64,000 nucleotides of DNA from Tethya wilhelma (lineage: Eukaryota; Porifera; Demospongiae; Tethyida; Tethyidae): the NCBI GenBank assembly GCA_964030475.1, contig CAXIPT010000001.1, forward strand, positions 26,446,425-26,510,424, written 5' to 3'. Within the stretch, counting starts at the first letter, position 1; every line of letters begins with the position of its first letter. Positions 12,726 through 29,352 of this stretch are shown piece by piece. The notes under the pieces were generated by a model. That model searched no databases, was not told the DNA's origin, and worked only from the letters and a program-made list of their open reading frames with translations. A program made the position numbers and the translations under genes.

Positions 12726-15427
12726 ATGTAAGTATATTCTTTAAGATTAGGATGAAAGGTTTGTGCATATATTATTTACTCATACTCTACTGTATGGAGT
12801 CATAGATGGTGTAGATTTCACGTATCTATGATAAGAGCACACCATATAAACTATAGGCTTATGTATGTAGCTTGGGTGTGTGTGCTGTGTGTACACCAAT
12901 ACCTATCCAAGGAGTTGCCAGCCTCTATAATTATGTGTGTGTGTATAAAATTATACCCATTGTTTAGCATTTCTCTCTTTCTTGCAAAACAAGCCTCTAT
13001 ACACTCTCCACCACCCATATGTACGATAGTATACTTGCTTGCTCTTTAATATTTCCACGTATTACTGCAGGTCGTACGAAGCAACAAGTGATTCACGGAT
13101 ATCCAATCTCCGTGGACAAGTAGATGAGGTATGAAAACATTTTGATATGTACAACATGCACACACCCAGTTGCCATGGTAGCAGTGTAGCCATATAGCTT
13201 ATGTCAGAGGAGTACCCTTAATGAAGGGGTTGTTCCTTTCAATCAGCCTATTATGCACAATGTGTGTGTGTGTGTGTGTGTGTGTGGGTGTGGGTGGGTG
13301 GGTGAGTTAGTGAATCTTAGTAGATGGTTAAAATTTCTTGGGGACTTTTACTTGTACAATGTCGTGTATAATATTCCTCTTGGGATTACTGAACAGCTTC
13401 ACCATTGCATTGTGAGTGTATGTGGTACTACATAATTATATTAGCTAAGGTGGACTCTAACCCTTGAGCTGCCTATTGGACCAAGTTGGTACTCTAGTAA
13501 TATGACACTGCAGTGCCAAAATTTAATAATAGTGCCATTTTTGCCCAAGTTGATACCTATTCAATTTATTGTTTTATTCTCTGTTCGCAATCATTCTATG
13601 ATTGCTAGTGCTATGGAGTCAAGAGTCTATAATTGTAATCATAACTACGTTCAAAAGTCAATTTTGGAGTAATGTGAACTATTTGGGTTTTTTGTTTATG
13701 CAAAGTGAACTGAAAATGCTGTATAATTGTTCAACTGTGTCATTGCATGCTCATGTGCCTGTGCTTGCATCAACTTCCTATAGAACCAACTTGGCACATG
13801 ATTGTTGTGTCTGATCAGTTGGTGTACTGCGTGGAAATGATGCCACAATCAGAATGCAGCAATATTAATTTTCCGTCAGTATACAGTCTGGCCTAGTGTG
13901 TTGGTATTCCTGTATATCATACATACGGTAGTATGTATAGAAGGAACGGGCCATCTATCCCATTACGAAATGTTAATGCTTATAAACCCTCAGAGAAAAA
14001 TAGCTAAGTTTTCAAACATTGCTTAAAGCAATATTGTGTGTGTGTGTGTGTGTGTGTGTTTGACCATTGTAATAATAAGTAGGATGTGAACTATTAGTGG
14101 TTTGTGAGTTATACGTTTGCTTTACTGTCCATCAAATTTATTTTTTAGTATTTGCTGTTGCTCATTTCCTTAATGAACTCCTATGTGTGCTGTAATGTGA
14201 TTAGGAGACTACCAACCTGCTTCTAATTCCTCAGTAGTACAGCAAGCAGAAAGCACACGCAAATGTTGGCCTTCAGAAGTCACTTCAAGGGGGGAGGGGG
14301 GAGGGGTGCAAGTACTTGGCTTGTGTAAAGAAGTTATACCCAGCCTTGGCTTTTTTCAAAGACTCATATAAAACTGAGGACATATTTCTATAATTATATT
14401 TGAATCACCTACATAGTTACTAAGGAGTATATTAGTCACCTTTACCTTACCGATGAGCCTATTAAAGCTAGTGAACAACAACCACTAGTCACAATACTTC
14501 CATATTTCCATTTCAGTGTATATTGAGGCATACAACGATCTATAGATGTGAGTTAGGCACCATGTAGTGAAGCTCTTCGTTCGTCAGAGCTGTAGTGTCT
14601 ATAAGCAGTGTGCCGTCGTGGGAAGGACATTGCTCTCTGAAACATAGGAATGTCTTGTACAATGTGTAGCTATACATGGTTGTGTATGTGTACTCTTGTA
14701 ACATCTACATTATAAATAGGTCGCCATATTCTTTACTGTCAGATAGCATATGCATTTGTAAGTAAATCTGTGCACATATCCTTCAATTCTTAATCATACG
14801 ATAAGTCATGTATGTATTCTCACAGGAACGAACCGTGTATATTTGATATAGACAAATTTGTCTTATTACCATGAAACTTACTTCTAAAAGCCTTTTGATT
14901 GATCACCAACTTTGTGTGTCTGAAGCATTTCAGGGTTGTATGAACAGAGTTGCAGTCCTATAGGCTACAGTGTACCTAATTGTCGTAAGCTATAATAGCT
15001 AGTGTTTGACGTGTTAAGAACAGCTGTCTCTCTCTGTCTCACTCTGGTCTGGGTTGTAAGAGACATTTCGTTGTCATTTGAACTGAAACTCATGGGTCAT
15101 GTCTTATAGTGCCTACAGCCTTACCCACAGCTGCATCGTGTGTGTGTGTGTGTGTGTGTAAGTATTACTAGAGTCCATGTTTAAATACATGGCTACCTGT
15201 GTGTGTATGTGTGTGTCTGTGTGTGTGTGTGTGTGGATGCATGCACATGCATGGGTGCCGTTATAATTGATGCAGCTTCATTTTCTTTGGTGTGTCTAAT
15301 TGAATCCATCTTGTGCTGTATGTACATGTATGTATCAATACTGTTGTGAATTCCACTGTGGAGTAGTCTACATTGGAGTATGATTTGTCAATAGTAGACC
15401 TGTGGCCAACCCCATCACAGACTTATG

Positions 15428-15484
<57 letters not shown>

Positions 15485-17532
15485 TCCAGCCAACATTGCC
15501 TATTCATCTTTCCCTAAGTCCTACATACGATGCGTCCTGTCCACAATTGATTGAATAGCTATATGTTTTAGCTAGGTACTTTATGACCATCTACGTGACA
15601 CCATTGTGAACTCACAGGCATCACACTAGTGTGCCTTTGCTGAGTCAGCATCTGGGAGCAACTGATGTAATACCTTGTGGACCTTGTAATCACATGACTA
15701 CAGTTCCAATACCGTTAAAGAATTTCTAGTTCACAAAATGTGCACTTAATGCCATATCTCTCTCACTAGGTGCACAGGACAATATATTCATGACTCTGCA
15801 GTGCATGTATTAACACATACATACACACTACTGTATACATTGGTACTGTGACACTTGAGAGTTAAATATTGTGTATCTGTCCTCACAGGTGAAGGGTGTT
15901 ATGGTGTCAAACATCGAGAAGGTCACTCAAAGAGGGGAGAAGCTAGATGACCTTGGAGAGAGAGCAGGTATATACCATGTTCCATGTACCGTACCGTACA
16001 GCTCCATGATTTCATACATAGTGCAAATTATTTTATTTTCACGATTAGTCTTTTTATTGTATATAGCTAGGTCTTATATGTAAAATTAAGTGAAGAGATT
16101 TTTTTCGAAGAACAATCGAGGTTATGATTCACACCTGACATTTACTCTGTTAACAAAACTGTCACATCTAGTACATGTACTGGTTTCACTTTCAAAACAA
16201 TGGACAGTGCTGTGATTCTAATTAATGCCCACCACCACATTGTACACTTGCATAGCCTCGTTTCCAGGCTCTCTCTCTGGAAATGAAATTACTTGCATGC
16301 AATTGCTCGGAAGAAAGCCTCCTAATGATTATAAATTCTATTAAGAATTTACGAATGTTGCTTGTTCCATGCAGAGTACCTCAACCAGAATGCTGACATG
16401 TTCCAGCGCACCGCCACCAGACTCAAACGCAAGCTGTGGTGGCAAAACGTTAAGCTGTGGATCATCTTGATTGTCATCATCCTTGTGATCCTCGCCGTTA
16501 TCATCAGTGAGTTGACAACAACACACACACAGACACATCTTAGCTAGCACGGTGATATTTTGATGCTAGCTGTTTTTCAATTTTTGGGGGGCAAAGTTTG
16601 CTTTAAATGTTTGACTGTCACATCCTTTCATGTGTTCTCTGGCTCTTCCATGTTGTCCTTGTACACTCCCAGTGTGTGTGTGTAAACAGTTGGGCTACTA
16701 GTGCAGCAAGCTACTGTATTATGTTGATGTGTGATATTTCTCTGTCCATCTGCCCATGTATTTAAGATTGTGAGCATAATATTAGATTAGCTACTAGCTT
16801 GTGTCTCTTGATAATGAAATTTCAAGCCAATCGAAGACCGTGAGTGGAATCTAGCATCATGTATTAATGCAAAAGAAGTGTTTCTTTTGTATCAAGCTAT
16901 TCTTTTGAAGGTTTACCTCTTCACAAACTAACAAGAAGCCTAGGCCCAGACTAGCCATGGTCATGTGGCCTTGTCTGTCACTGTTCAGTCACTGTTCTAT
17001 AAATATGATTCTGTATATTATATATAGTACCTTGTCCTTTTTTAACAACATGTGCCCCCCTGCATAGAGTGTTGCTATACAATATACATGTATAAGCATT
17101 TTCAATGGTCATTAATTGTTATACCACCCTCCATTGGCTGAGAACTCATCTGTGTCTCACTGTCAAGGAGGTTCATGGTATGAGATCTGTCATTGCAACC
17201 TACTGCTTTTCAATCTTCATGTCATTTTTCTCCTTCACTCTCTCTCTCCACGTCACATTCACCATCATCTAGTTATTATTGTTGTAGCGGTGACAACCAA
17301 TAAGAAAAATTAGCACATGTGAGTGAGTTGTGTTCTATTGCAACCTGTTTTGCTGCTCACTTGGTCACACATTCTTCATGTACTACATTGTCATTGATCA
17401 TCTCTCTTCCTCTGGAAGTACATGCTGATATTACAACACAACACACTAAGTTTGATGTGTACAAATGATGTACTGTAGGCTGAAGTACATAACACCTGTT
17501 GATTATGTTGTAAATGTAATTCAAATACTCAC

Positions 17533-17598
<66 letters not shown>

Positions 17599-17641
17599 TC
17601 TAGTTATCATTGTGGTAGCTGTGGTGACATCAAGAAATTAA
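12726..17641 (+). CDS. Synaptobrevin/VAMP R-SNARE (VAMP-A) with two alternative last exons
   Basis: Vesicle R-SNARE. The start codon is split between exons: 'AT' at 12726-12727 and G at 13071. Exons 13071-13128, 15889-15967 and 16375-16506 are followed by either 17273-17313 or 17604-17641. The protein is 102 or 103 residues: short N-terminus, SNARE motif beginning VKGVMVSNIEKVTQRGEKL with the zero-layer Arg, juxtamembrane KLWWQN, and a single C-terminal anchor. Both terminal exons start in the same phase after exon 4 and code alternative tails, IIIVVAVTTNKKN and IIIVVAVVTSRN. Exon 2 and 3 boundaries fall at the same codons as in VAMP-B and VAMP-C. The second acceptor is preceded by a long (CT)n tract (17535-17600). 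Confidence 0.9.
13260..13306. repeat. (GT)n/(GGGT)n microsatellite in VAMP-A intron 2
   Basis: GT run turning into GGTG units. Other dinucleotide tracts in the same large intron are at 14035-14059 and 15137-15158 (GT) and 15427-15480 (CA). The 2.7-kb intron has no other recognisable feature. Confidence 0.85.
17535..17600. repeat. (CT)n microsatellite forming the polypyrimidine tract of the second VAMP-A terminal exon
   Basis: About 60 bases of CT ending at the TAG acceptor before 17604. Length variation here could change use of the alternative terminal exon. Confidence 0.85.
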
Positions 17642-17979
17642 AAGATTATTACTAAAATATTTCGACACATACTTTGCCAAGGATTGATAAACTGTAATAG
17701 TGACAATTATAATTATTGTGTGTTTGTGTACCCATGAGCTACTGTATGTACTGTGTATATCCTTTGATCTAACATAATGCACGTTTTCTTGTAATGGTTA
17801 TATGCGCATACATTGTTATTACTGCAGACCTACACATCCATAAATTATTTTTGATATGCATTATGATTGTGTTATATAATATGAATTTATGGTTACTTTT
17901 TAAGAGTTATTATTGTTATACACGGTTACACAAAGATTTTCCAGCTATTGGAAGAGCAACTCTTCGTATGTAGACACGT

Positions 17980-18201
17980 AGAGAATGCCAGTAGAAAAAA
18001 TTGAATAACTTTCTAAATATCCCATCGATTTCCAAATTTCAAGCACCATTGGAAAGCGCTTGTTCTCCGTTCTTTTGATTGCTTTTCCAGCTTTCTACGC
18101 CTTACCAGTCAAAAGTTAGCTATTTTGCCCCTTATAAAAAAGTATTGCATGAATCTCATTATTTCACTTCCAGCGGCATCCCCAAACCATACGGACTTTA
18201 G
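17980..18201. repeat. Foldback MITE, same family as 6281-6526, copy 2
   Basis: Right end caaaccatacggactttag and an interior with 'gaataactttctaaatatcc' and 'cagctttctacgccttacc' match the other copies; the left terminus is eroded. It lies between VAMP-A and the first spermidine synthase 3' end. Confidence 0.7.
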
Positions 18202-18333
18202 ATATCAATATCAGCATGAACACATGCAAGACTGAAGTAACAAATGACATGCAAACACACGCAGTGAATTGTCTAGCTCTAGATCTGCAATAGGCACGTG
18301 TCCATCATGGTAAGACACATGGAGGTATCAGTG

Positions 18334-21749
<3,416 letters not shown>

Positions 21750-22229
21750 GACAGAGTCACTGATGTCAGTCTTGCCAGAAAGTTAGGATCACCTAGTGGA
21801 ACTGCTCTGGTTTCTGCTCAGCCAGTTGAAGCCACGTGTAGTTTGACAGCACGTGGTTTTTTAATTTAACCCGTTTGACTCCAATTAACACATGATGGGC
21901 AGGCTTATAGTTCTCATTATGTTGTAAGCACCATTGTCTAACTTTATTACAACAGTCAAAGAAAGTATCTAGATAAGGGTAATAGATATTGATGTTGTTA
22001 CCATGCATGCAGATGCACATGTGTAAATAATTACTATGAATATTTCCCTGACGAAACAACCATCAAGATACGTACTAGACATAAGCTACAAATAAGTTAG
22101 TATTTCACCTTCACCTTCCCTGTCTCGATCCCTAAGAATACTAACGTCTGCATGCAATGCATGGCTATCGATACTATCCAGATGTAGTACATAGAGAGTG
22201 CAATGCCAGTACTACATACAGACACCTGT

Positions 22230-22320
22230 GCATGCTCAGTGGTAGGAGCAATCAACTAAAATTCGAAAGGCCTGGGTTCAAATTCTACCTAGATCTCAAG
22301 ATTTTTTCCCCCGGCCATTG
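22230..22320 (+). repeat. tRNA-derived SINE fragment
   Basis: Contains an A-box-like cagtggtaggagcaatc and, about 35 bases on, a B-box-like gggttcaaattct, followed by ctagatctcaagattttttcc. The last segment matches a reverse-strand copy at about 37085-37175 (gatctcaagaatttttcc). I do not propose a functional tRNA, because an acceptor stem is not evident. Confidence 0.5.
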
Positions 22321-22603
22321 AACTTTCATGTATCATAAATGTAAGACATCAGACACTGAGGTATACTTTGATCACACACAAGCAAGGAGAGAGAAGAAAG
22401 CCCCACTCCAATCAATAACAACTGAATTTAAGGCCTATACAAAACGTAACAAAAAATTAATATCAAAAATAGTATTTTGACAATAACTTAATAATTATGT
22501 TAATTTAAACATCATATTAAATAAATCATGGGTCTATCATTTAGATCTCAACCTGCAATAGTGTGTCCACCATGCACGGCAAGTCACATGGGGCTAGTCA
22601 GTG

Positions 22604-25607
<3,004 letters not shown>

Positions 25608-25887
25608 GACACACTGATATCTAGCAAGAAATCTAAGATGGAACTTCTCTTGATCTCAGAGATTATGCCTCAATTCTGTCCAATTTGCAACCCATGGCCC
25701 AGGGGCCAGAGCAGAGACAACACGTGGTTTTTAAATTTAACCCTTTTGACCATAACTCACTACATTCCATTGGTAATGCTTGCAGCAGTACAACTGACTA
25801 TGCATAAGCTCTTTGTTACTTCAATGATTGATATGTTGACAGCATATCATGTACATGTTAACATTGTATTAGTAATACCTAGGCTCT

Positions 25888-25990
25888 TAGCCTCGTTCCC
25901 AGGCTCCACCTTCGCGAATATTTTCTTCGAAAACGAGGAAGGAGAGAAGAAAATAAAAAAAAAGGAAGGAGGAGCCTGGGAACGAGGCTA
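25888..25990. repeat. Foldback element, TAGCCTCG family
   Basis: Begins tagcctcgttcccaggct and ends agcctgggaacgaggcta, with an A/G-rich middle. Member of the hairpin family also at 3063, 34141 and 34717. Confidence 0.85.
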
Positions 25991-26144
25991 CTAGGCTCTC
26001 TCTCCTTTGATTAATGTGTGTGACATGTGCTCATAGATCTTCTGGCACCGCTCCAATTTTTCAAGAATTTAGAGAGGGTGCTGAGTATAAGCCAAAATGT
26101 AGATTATATTACATTTTTTTTTACTTTTAAACTTCCCCAAAAAG

Positions 26145-26295
26145 GGGATGAGCCACTCCTAGATATAGTGCAATACTAGGGTAACTCGTGGAACGGGTGA
26201 AGCAAGCTTCTGTCCTCATTCCAGTGCTCAAAAATTGAAGTAAAAGCGTGGGAACAATGTTCCCAGTTAGAGCTTTTACACTCTAAAGAACAGTT
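26145..26295 (-). pseudogene. 3' part of an U2-type snRNA gene, separated by a retrotransposon
   Basis: Read on the minus strand this contains a short GC stem completing stem-loop IIb, the Sm-like site caatttttgagc, a stem-loop III with the loop gcttgc as in U2, and stem-loop IV with the U2-like tagtattgca loop segment, ending ggctcatcccc. The bases 26295-26257 repeat the end of the 5' part at 29279-29241. Removing the inserted element and one copy of the duplication gives about 190 nt, near the 188 nt of human U2. After the RNA, gtttaaaagtaaa (about 26135-26120) resembles a metazoan snRNA 3' box. The gene copy is interrupted and so presumably dead. See the finding on its hybrid character. 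Confidence 0.75.
26257..26295. repeat. 39-bp direct repeat (target-site duplication), left copy
   Basis: Identical to 29241-29279 over 39 bases (starts atgttcccagttagagct, ends ctctaaagaacagtt). Both copies are snRNA sequence covering stem-loop IIa and part of IIb, and together they bracket the retroelement precisely. Confidence 0.92.
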
Positions 26296-29240
26296 CCAAA
26301 TATTCATTTCAAGAGTTTGAAAATGACAGGACATATGCAGTCAAAGAAAATAAAACTGAGGTTGTCGCCAACCAAATGTCCCTCGGCAGAGCCGGAAAAA
26401 GGTAAGTGATATATGGAAAAACTGAGGTAAGTGATACATATATATGACAAGTGTAGACAGTGTACAGAAACAAAGTACAAAACAAAGGTACCGAAAGGTA
26501 GGTCCATAGTAGGTTCAACTGTTCAATGTGGCAGTGATTACTGTGCTCTATCTTTGCATTTCCATATTTGTAGGGAGCCTTTGATGGCATCAACTGCACA
26601 CAGTTTACGGAACAAGGTGAGATACTTTCTGCTGATTCCCAGTCTACCAAAGATTCCTTCGTTCTCAGGGTCCCAGGAGCCCAGAGATCCCACAATGAGG
26701 GCGTCAATCCTGATGTCAGAGTATCCCTTTGAGGTGAGGTGAGTGGCGATCGATTGATATTTTGCTTGTTTCTCCCTCCTTGCTTTGGTGAAGGATTCCT
26801 CCTCACCCTCGTATGGGACAGTGACGTCAATGATGGTGACTTTTCCATCTGAGTGAAATAGAGCCAAGTCTGGTCTCAGGTCCTCTGGCACTGCATTGGA
26901 GAGTCTCTTCAGGATCGCATTATGCCTGGCCCGCATCAGACCGGCATTTGGGGTACAGGCATTGAGAACATGGCCGAGAGTTTGTGGCTGAGATTTGCAC
27001 TTGGGGCAAGTGGTATTGGTGTTTGGTTTCCCCGCTCTTTTGACTACCACTTTTGTGGGGAGGAGGTTCAACCTTCCCTTCAGAGCAAATCTGTATTCAG
27101 CAAAGCTCACAAAGGCACCATCTCTTATCCAGTGACTGCTGCTGGGGTGTTTAGAAACTAGGGGGAAGCTCCTCCCTTGATCTTTTGCCTGTAGGAGCAA
27201 TCCCAGCCTCCTGGTGTGCCTGGCCTCGGTGAGGAGACGCTTGACAGCAAGCTTGTTGTTAGCTCTGGCCGAATTTCCCTCGAATTCAATAGACACCTCC
27301 GTGCCTTGCAGCAGGATTTTGCATTGGAGACTGTGGAGTGACTTTCTCACCGACGACCAGAGGCTCTGAACGTCTCCTTTCCGTCCTTCTCCATTGGCAG
27401 GGGGGGAATTGAGGAAGTTTTGGAGATCTTCGTCCCTCAACTCTTCCTTGTCCGTCCTCTTTCTTCTCACCCCTGTGAGCTGGCTCCATGCAATGCTACT
27501 CAGCCTGCTGTCCTTGCTGGACAAGCACTTGAGAGCTCGTTGAATTCTGGTGGTGTCCAGCTGGTCCTCCAGTGAGGATAGGCCAAGACCACCATGGCTC
27601 TGGTTGGCGTGGAGGAAGTTCGTGGTTGTTCGCTTAGGAAGCTTCATGGCCTGCTTCACTGCTCGTCTAATCTTCCCATCGATCCTCTGGCACCACGTCT
27701 TATTTACCATCGTAGCATTGATGAGGTAGGAGGCTTTGGAGATCACAAAACTGTTGACTGCGTCGATCTTCTGCCAGTCGGCTAGTGAGGAGTTGCAGAT
27801 TGCTTCCGCATCTTTGATCATCTCCTCTGCCATCTCCTCTGGAGAGGCGTCGGCGGACCGCCCTCTCTCAACGCCGAGGTACCGGTATCTGTCACCCCAC
27901 TTGAGGGAGGGGACGTTGTCAGGGCCGAGCTGGGGGCTGAAACGGTCGACATATTTCCTGCCCCCATGATTAATCATGGAGAGGCATCCGCATTTGGCTG
28001 CATTGAACTTCATGCCAGCCCACTGCATGAAAGAGAAAATTTTGGTTAGCATGGCATTAATCTCAATCTTACTTGCTCCCACGACGCAGATGTCGTCTGC
28101 ATAGGCCAGGATCTTCACCGTCTCCCCATTACTGAATTGGTAGCCTCCTTCCATCTTTTCAATGGTGGGCAGGATTCCTTCAAGCACCAAGTTGAACAGT
28201 AGTGGGCTCAGGGGACAGCCTTGCTTAATGCCCTTTGTCAACGGGATAGGGTCTGTGAGACCTTCTGTGCTTCTGACCCTCTGGGATGAGGTGGAGTAAA
28301 TCTCCTTGCAGATGTCTTGGAAGTGGGCTGGCACCTTCAGGGCCGTCATCATATTCCAGATGGCATGGTGTGGGACGGAGCCAAAGGCATTCTTGAGGTC
28401 CAGCCATACCATCCGGACGTCCTTTCTCCTCCTCTTGCTATCCTCCAGGATACTCTCTACTGTGAAGGAGTGCTCCAAGCACCCTTCGAAGGGCAGGAAA
28501 CCCTTCTGAGCGGCCGATATCTTCTTATTAGCAAGTGCCCAGGTGGCCAATCTCCTGGCAAGAACTGCCGCGTAGATTTTATAGATGGTGGGTTGGAGAG
28601 AGATGGGGCGCCAGCTGCTGGGGTTGCTCTCGTCCCCCTTCTTGTGGATCAGAATGGTGTTGCTGCCCTTCCAGCTCTCTGGTGTCCTCTTGCTCTTGCA
28701 GCACGTGTTGTAAATGATACTCAGCAACTTGGGAGCAACTGTGGAGGACTTCCATACAAAGTATGGGACGCCATCTGGGCCGGGGCTGGACTGCAGAGGG
28801 AGACGCTTCAACTGCGTTTGGACCTCCTCCGGAGTGATCTCATGTGACAGATCTTCCGGCTCAAAGGTGGACTCCCCTGTGTCAGGGTATCCGTCTGGAG
28901 GTGGCGATGATGGTGGTTCGGGCCTTGTCTCAGTGAAGTGTGCCTCGAGATCTTTGAGGGGGATCTCGCATCTGGGGGAGTCGTTGTGGTTGCAGATGGT
29001 TCTGATGCACCTCTTCTTGTTGGCCTTGTACCATTTCTGCTGCTTGCTGGCTTGTCTGGCCCTCTGCTGTCGTCGTGAGGTGTTGTGCCGACGAGCGGAC
29101 TGCTGTGAGGAGGGATTAGTGCCTGGTTGATCGTCGTCGTCTTGACTCGATCGCTCCCCAACTGACTGGTCAGGTTCCTCGTCGGGAGGTGGGGGCCTGC
29201 TGGGCACTGGAGGATTGGGTCTCCTCGGTCGTCTCCTCTA
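26296..29240 (-). mobile_element. Site-specific non-LTR retrotransposon of the R2/NeSL type inserted in an snRNA gene
   Basis: A 2945-bp minus-strand element exactly between the two 39-bp repeats. It carries one long frame with reverse transcriptase and a C-terminal restriction-like endonuclease, followed by about 240 bases of 3' UTR and no evident poly-A tail. The frame is open almost to the 5' junction, where a TAG occurs in the first codon, and no ATG precedes the reverse transcriptase, so the 5' end is probably truncated. Known relatives with this domain order include R2, NeSL and the U2-targeting Utopia elements. Target and domain order suggest an Utopia/NeSL-type element, but this is inference without a phylogeny. 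Confidence 0.88.
26538..29207 (-). CDS. Reverse transcriptase with C-terminal restriction-like endonuclease, N-terminus probably missing
   Basis: About 889 residues if read from the GTG at 29207; no ATG precedes the conserved domain, so the true start is lost or not a normal ATG. Residues 1-120 are Ser/Pro/Asp-rich low complexity. The reverse transcriptase spans about 125-480: SPGPDGVPYFVWK, a WRPISL block near 199, KGFLPFEGCLEH near 235, LDLKNAFGSVPHH near 270, GIKQGCPLSPLLFNLVLE near 326 and the catalytic YADD near 369-372. A CX2CX8HX4C knuckle lies at about 734-751. Then comes a PD-(D/E)XK-type nuclease with RPD near 778, IIDVTVPYE near 793 and downstream lysines. This order is typical of early-branching, site-specific non-LTR elements. 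No frameshift is visible, so insertion may be recent. Confidence 0.92.
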   Translation of the reverse strand: MPSRPPPPDEEPDQSVGERSSQDDDDQPGTNPSSQQSARRHNTSRRQQRARQASKQQKWYKANKKRCIRTICNHNDSPRCEIPLKDLEAHFTETRPEPPSSPPPDGYPDTGESTFEPEDLSHEITPEEVQTQLKRLPLQSSPGPDGVPYFVWKSSTVAPKLLSIIYNTCCKSKRTPESWKGSNTILIHKKGDESNPSSWRPISLQPTIYKIYAAVLARRLATWALANKKISAAQKGFLPFEGCLEHSFTVESILEDSKRRRKDVRMVWLDLKNAFGSVPHHAIWNMMTALKVPAHFQDICKEIYSTSSQRVRSTEGLTDPIPLTKGIKQGCPLSPLLFNLVLEGILPTIEKMEGGYQFSNGETVKILAYADDICVVGASKIEINAMLTKIFSFMQWAGMKFNAAKCGCLSMINHGGRKYVDRFSPQLGPDNVPSLKWGDRYRYLGVERGRSADASPEEMAEEMIKDAEAICNSSLADWQKIDAVNSFVISKASYLINATMVNKTWCQRIDGKIRRAVKQAMKLPKRTTTNFLHANQSHGGLGLSSLEDQLDTTRIQRALKCLSSKDSRLSSIAWSQLTGVRRKRTDKEELRDEDLQNFLNSPPANGEGRKGDVQSLWSSVRKSLHSLQCKILLQGTEVSIEFEGNSARANNKLAVKRLLTEARHTRRLGLLLQAKDQGRSFPLVSKHPSSSHWIRDGAFVSFAEYRFALKGRLNLLPTKVVVKRAGKPNTNTTCPKCKSQPQTLGHVLNACTPNAGLMRARHNAILKRLSNAVPEDLRPDLALFHSDGKVTIIDVTVPYEGEEESFTKARREKQAKYQSIATHLTSKGYSDIRIDALIVGSLGSWDPENEGIFGRLGISRKYLTLFRKLCAVDAIKGSLQIWKCKDRAQ

Positions 29241-29279
29241 ATGTTCCCAGTTAGAGCTTTTACACTCTAAAGAACAGTT
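29241..29279. repeat. 39-bp direct repeat (target-site duplication), right copy
   Basis: Identical to 26257-26295. It directly continues the U2-like 5' end at 29280-29318, so on the minus strand the order is snRNA 5' part, element, then the repeated segment and the snRNA 3' part. Confidence 0.92.
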
Positions 29280-29318
29280 ATTTCTTACTTGATCTTAGCC
29301 ATTAGGCCGAGAAGCGAT
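29241..29318 (-). pseudogene. 5' part of an U2-type snRNA gene with U12-like branch-recognition segment
   Basis: The minus strand from 29318 reads atcgcttctcggcctaatgg then ctaagatcaag, which is the nearly invariant 5' end of metazoan U2 (stem-loop I and the U6-pairing segment). Instead of the U2 branch-recognition gtgtagtat it continues gtaagaaataactgttc. That resembles the U12 segment gtaaggaaaataac. A perfect six-base stem (ttagag/ctctaa) follows as stem-loop IIa. Upstream on the minus strand a TATA-like catataaag lies about 30 bases before the RNA start. The 3' part resumes at 26295. Confidence 0.8.
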
Positions 29319-29334
29319 GATGGGCCTGTTTTCA

Positions 29335-29352
29335 GAGGTCTTTATATGCTGA
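29335..29352 (-). promoter_or_regulatory. TATA-like element upstream of the snRNA
   Basis: On the minus strand, catataaagacctctgaaa precedes the U2-like 5' end by about 30 bases, the usual TATA spacing. Promoters of sponge snRNA genes are not known to me, so this rests on position and sequence only. Confidence 0.4.

Noticed and set aside
27286..28847. Several open frames on both strands within the retrotransposon
   Set aside because: They overlap the RT/endonuclease frame, lack family motifs and are explained by the higher GC content of that gene.
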